Shown: positions 63,222 through 64,000 of the stretch, in pieces | How the letters are laid out: each line of letters starts with the position of its first letter | Numbering within the stretch: the first letter of the stretch is position 1 | Source: CAZRUA01 sp964603125 | Lineage (GTDB): Bacteria > Bacteroidota > Bacteroidia > B-17B0 > Aurantibacillaceae | Length of the DNA: 64,000 nt | Assembly: GCA_964603125.1 (NCBI GenBank) | Contig: CAZRUA010000001.1 | Location: 208,096-272,095, forward strand | Direction: 5' to 3' | Program-made: the position numbers and the translations under genes | Notes under the pieces: model-generated | What the model was told of the DNA's origin: nothing | Seen by the model: only the letters and a program-made list of their open reading frames with translations | Database searches by the model: none

Positions 63222-64000
63222 ATGATTTTTAAAACAAGCGACAATTTGGATTTGTACTATGAAGTAAAAGGAAACGAAACTTCATCTAATACAATTGTTT
63301 TTTTAAATGGTTTAACCCAAAGCACAGTAGCTTGGGCTTTAGTTACGCCCTATTTTAAAGATGATTATAAGATTGTGTTGTTGGATTTTATTTTTCAATT
63401 TAATAGTGATAAGACTCCGGAAGCAAGAAGTTTTGACGAGCATTCACGTGATGTTTTTGAGTTATTAGAATACCTAAAAATAGAAAAATGCAACCTAGTG
63501 GGTCTATCTTATGGAAGTTTGGTTGCGCAGCATTTTGCAATCAATTACCCTCAAAAACTATCTAAATTAGCTTTATTAAGCACTTTTGCTCATAAAACAC
63601 CATATTACGAGGCTATTGAAACCGCTTGGTGGAATTCGCTTAAAATTGGTGGATATGAGCTTATGCTAGATATTATGTTGCCTACGGTGCTAGGTGAGGA
63701 TTATTTTAAAAACCCACTTATTCCTATTGATTTAATGAAGCAGTCGAGGAAGGATGTTGCTTTGGATTCGGCCAGTATTTTTAAATTAATGCTTGCTACC
63801 AAGGAAAGAGGAGATTTTAGAGCAAATTTACGAGCTATTAAAACTGATACAATAGTCATTCAAGGCGAGAAGGATTTATTATTGCCTGTTCATTTAGCCG
63901 AGGAAGTTGCAAAAAATATAAGTGGTGCCAAACTCGAAATTATTAAAGGTGTGGGCCATACTTTAAATATTGAGGCCATAGCACAATTAACCAACATATT
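63222..64000 (+). CDS. Alpha/beta-hydrolase, 3' end outside window
   Basis: At least 259 residues; the frame is open at the right edge. It has the catalytic triad of the alpha/beta-hydrolase fold: nucleophile Ser in VGLSYGSLVAQ (GxSxG), Asp in VIQGEKDLLLPV and His in GVGHTLNIEA. The oxyanion-region motif is VFLNGLTQSTVAW. Members act as esterases, lactonases or related enzymes; the substrate is not evident. The short cap region (TAWWNSLKIGGYELMLDIML) is typical of BioH/3-oxoadipate-lactonase-like proteins. Start chosen at the ATG at 63222, which gives the usual short lead to the first strand. Confidence 0.87.
   Translation, partial: MIFKTSDNLDLYYEVKGNETSSNTIVFLNGLTQSTVAWALVTPYFKDDYKIVLLDFIFQFNSDKTPEARSFDEHSRDVFELLEYLKIEKCNLVGLSYGSLVAQHFAINYPQKLSKLALLSTFAHKTPYYEAIETAWWNSLKIGGYELMLDIMLPTVLGEDYFKNPLIPIDLMKQSRKDVALDSASIFKLMLATKERGDFRANLRAIKTDTIVIQGEKDLLLPVHLAEEVAKNISGAKLEIIKGVGHTLNIEAIAQLTNI

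Overview
This 64-kb window is low-GC chromosomal DNA from a member of the Bacteroidota. The evidence is the gliding-motility lipoproteins GldD and GldH, many proteins with type IX secretion (T9SS) C-terminal domains, a TonB-dependent receptor paired with a DUF4249 lipoprotein, a fused DAHP synthase/chorismate mutase, the absence of Shine-Dalgarno sequences, and promoters of the Bacteroidota type (TTTG, about 19 bp, TAnnTTTG). I cannot resolve the lineage below phylum or class. A run of ten Ns at 21032-21041 shows this is a scaffold, and the sequence beside it looks misjoined.

Layout. 1-3956: gldD (cut by the window edge), ssb, a DsbD-type thiol reductase and a DUF3592 protein. 3974-6675: an O-methyltransferase, a TPR protein and pheS, then divergent purN. 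6672-11660: a 1662-residue T9SS protein with eight tandem ~84-residue repeats. 11767-16380: gldH, ricT, holB, DAHP synthase/chorismate mutase and a Rieske-like lipoprotein. 16470-18080: a C-terminal processing protease. 18082-22152: nucleotide-sugar genes (UDP-glucuronate decarboxylase, a methyltransferase, UDP-glucose dehydrogenase, DegT-type aminotransferase). 22228-25223: PBP1C and a lipoprotein. 25314-29160: a propeller sensor kinase and its LytTR regulator. 29162-31648: a small protein, a T9SS protein and rlmB. 31719-34535: membrane pyrophosphatase fused to a YceI domain. 34659-40990: TonB-like protein, DUF4249 lipoprotein, TonB-dependent receptor and an OmpA/TSP3 outer-membrane protein. 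41097-45374: histidine kinase, MMPL transporter and cold-shock protein. 45534-51060: parC, a secreted protein and an oligopeptide-binding lipoprotein. 51165-55053: a membrane J-domain protein, a T9SS propeller, and an ECF sigma/anti-sigma pair. 55145-62813: a second large T9SS type B protein, an arabinose-5-phosphate isomerase, recQ and a LON-domain protein. 63222-64000: an alpha/beta hydrolase cut by the window edge.

Most of this is ordinary core and envelope biology: cell-surface proteins exported by T9SS, sugar-nucleotide supply for surface polysaccharide (UDP-Glc to UDP-GlcA to UDP-Xyl, plus D-arabinose-5-phosphate for KDO), envelope sensing, and housekeeping. No CRISPR array, tRNA, rRNA, prophage or insertion sequence was seen. 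I did not find a clear new multi-gene system. The points most worth a second look are the pyrophosphatase-YceI fusion, the acyl-carrier-protein-like fragment at the N gap, a RecQ with DEAP instead of DEAH in motif II, a triplicated module in a putative anti-sigma factor, long perfect palindromes acting as shared terminators (one encoding both C-termini of a convergent gene pair), and -7 promoter boxes that almost touch start codons.
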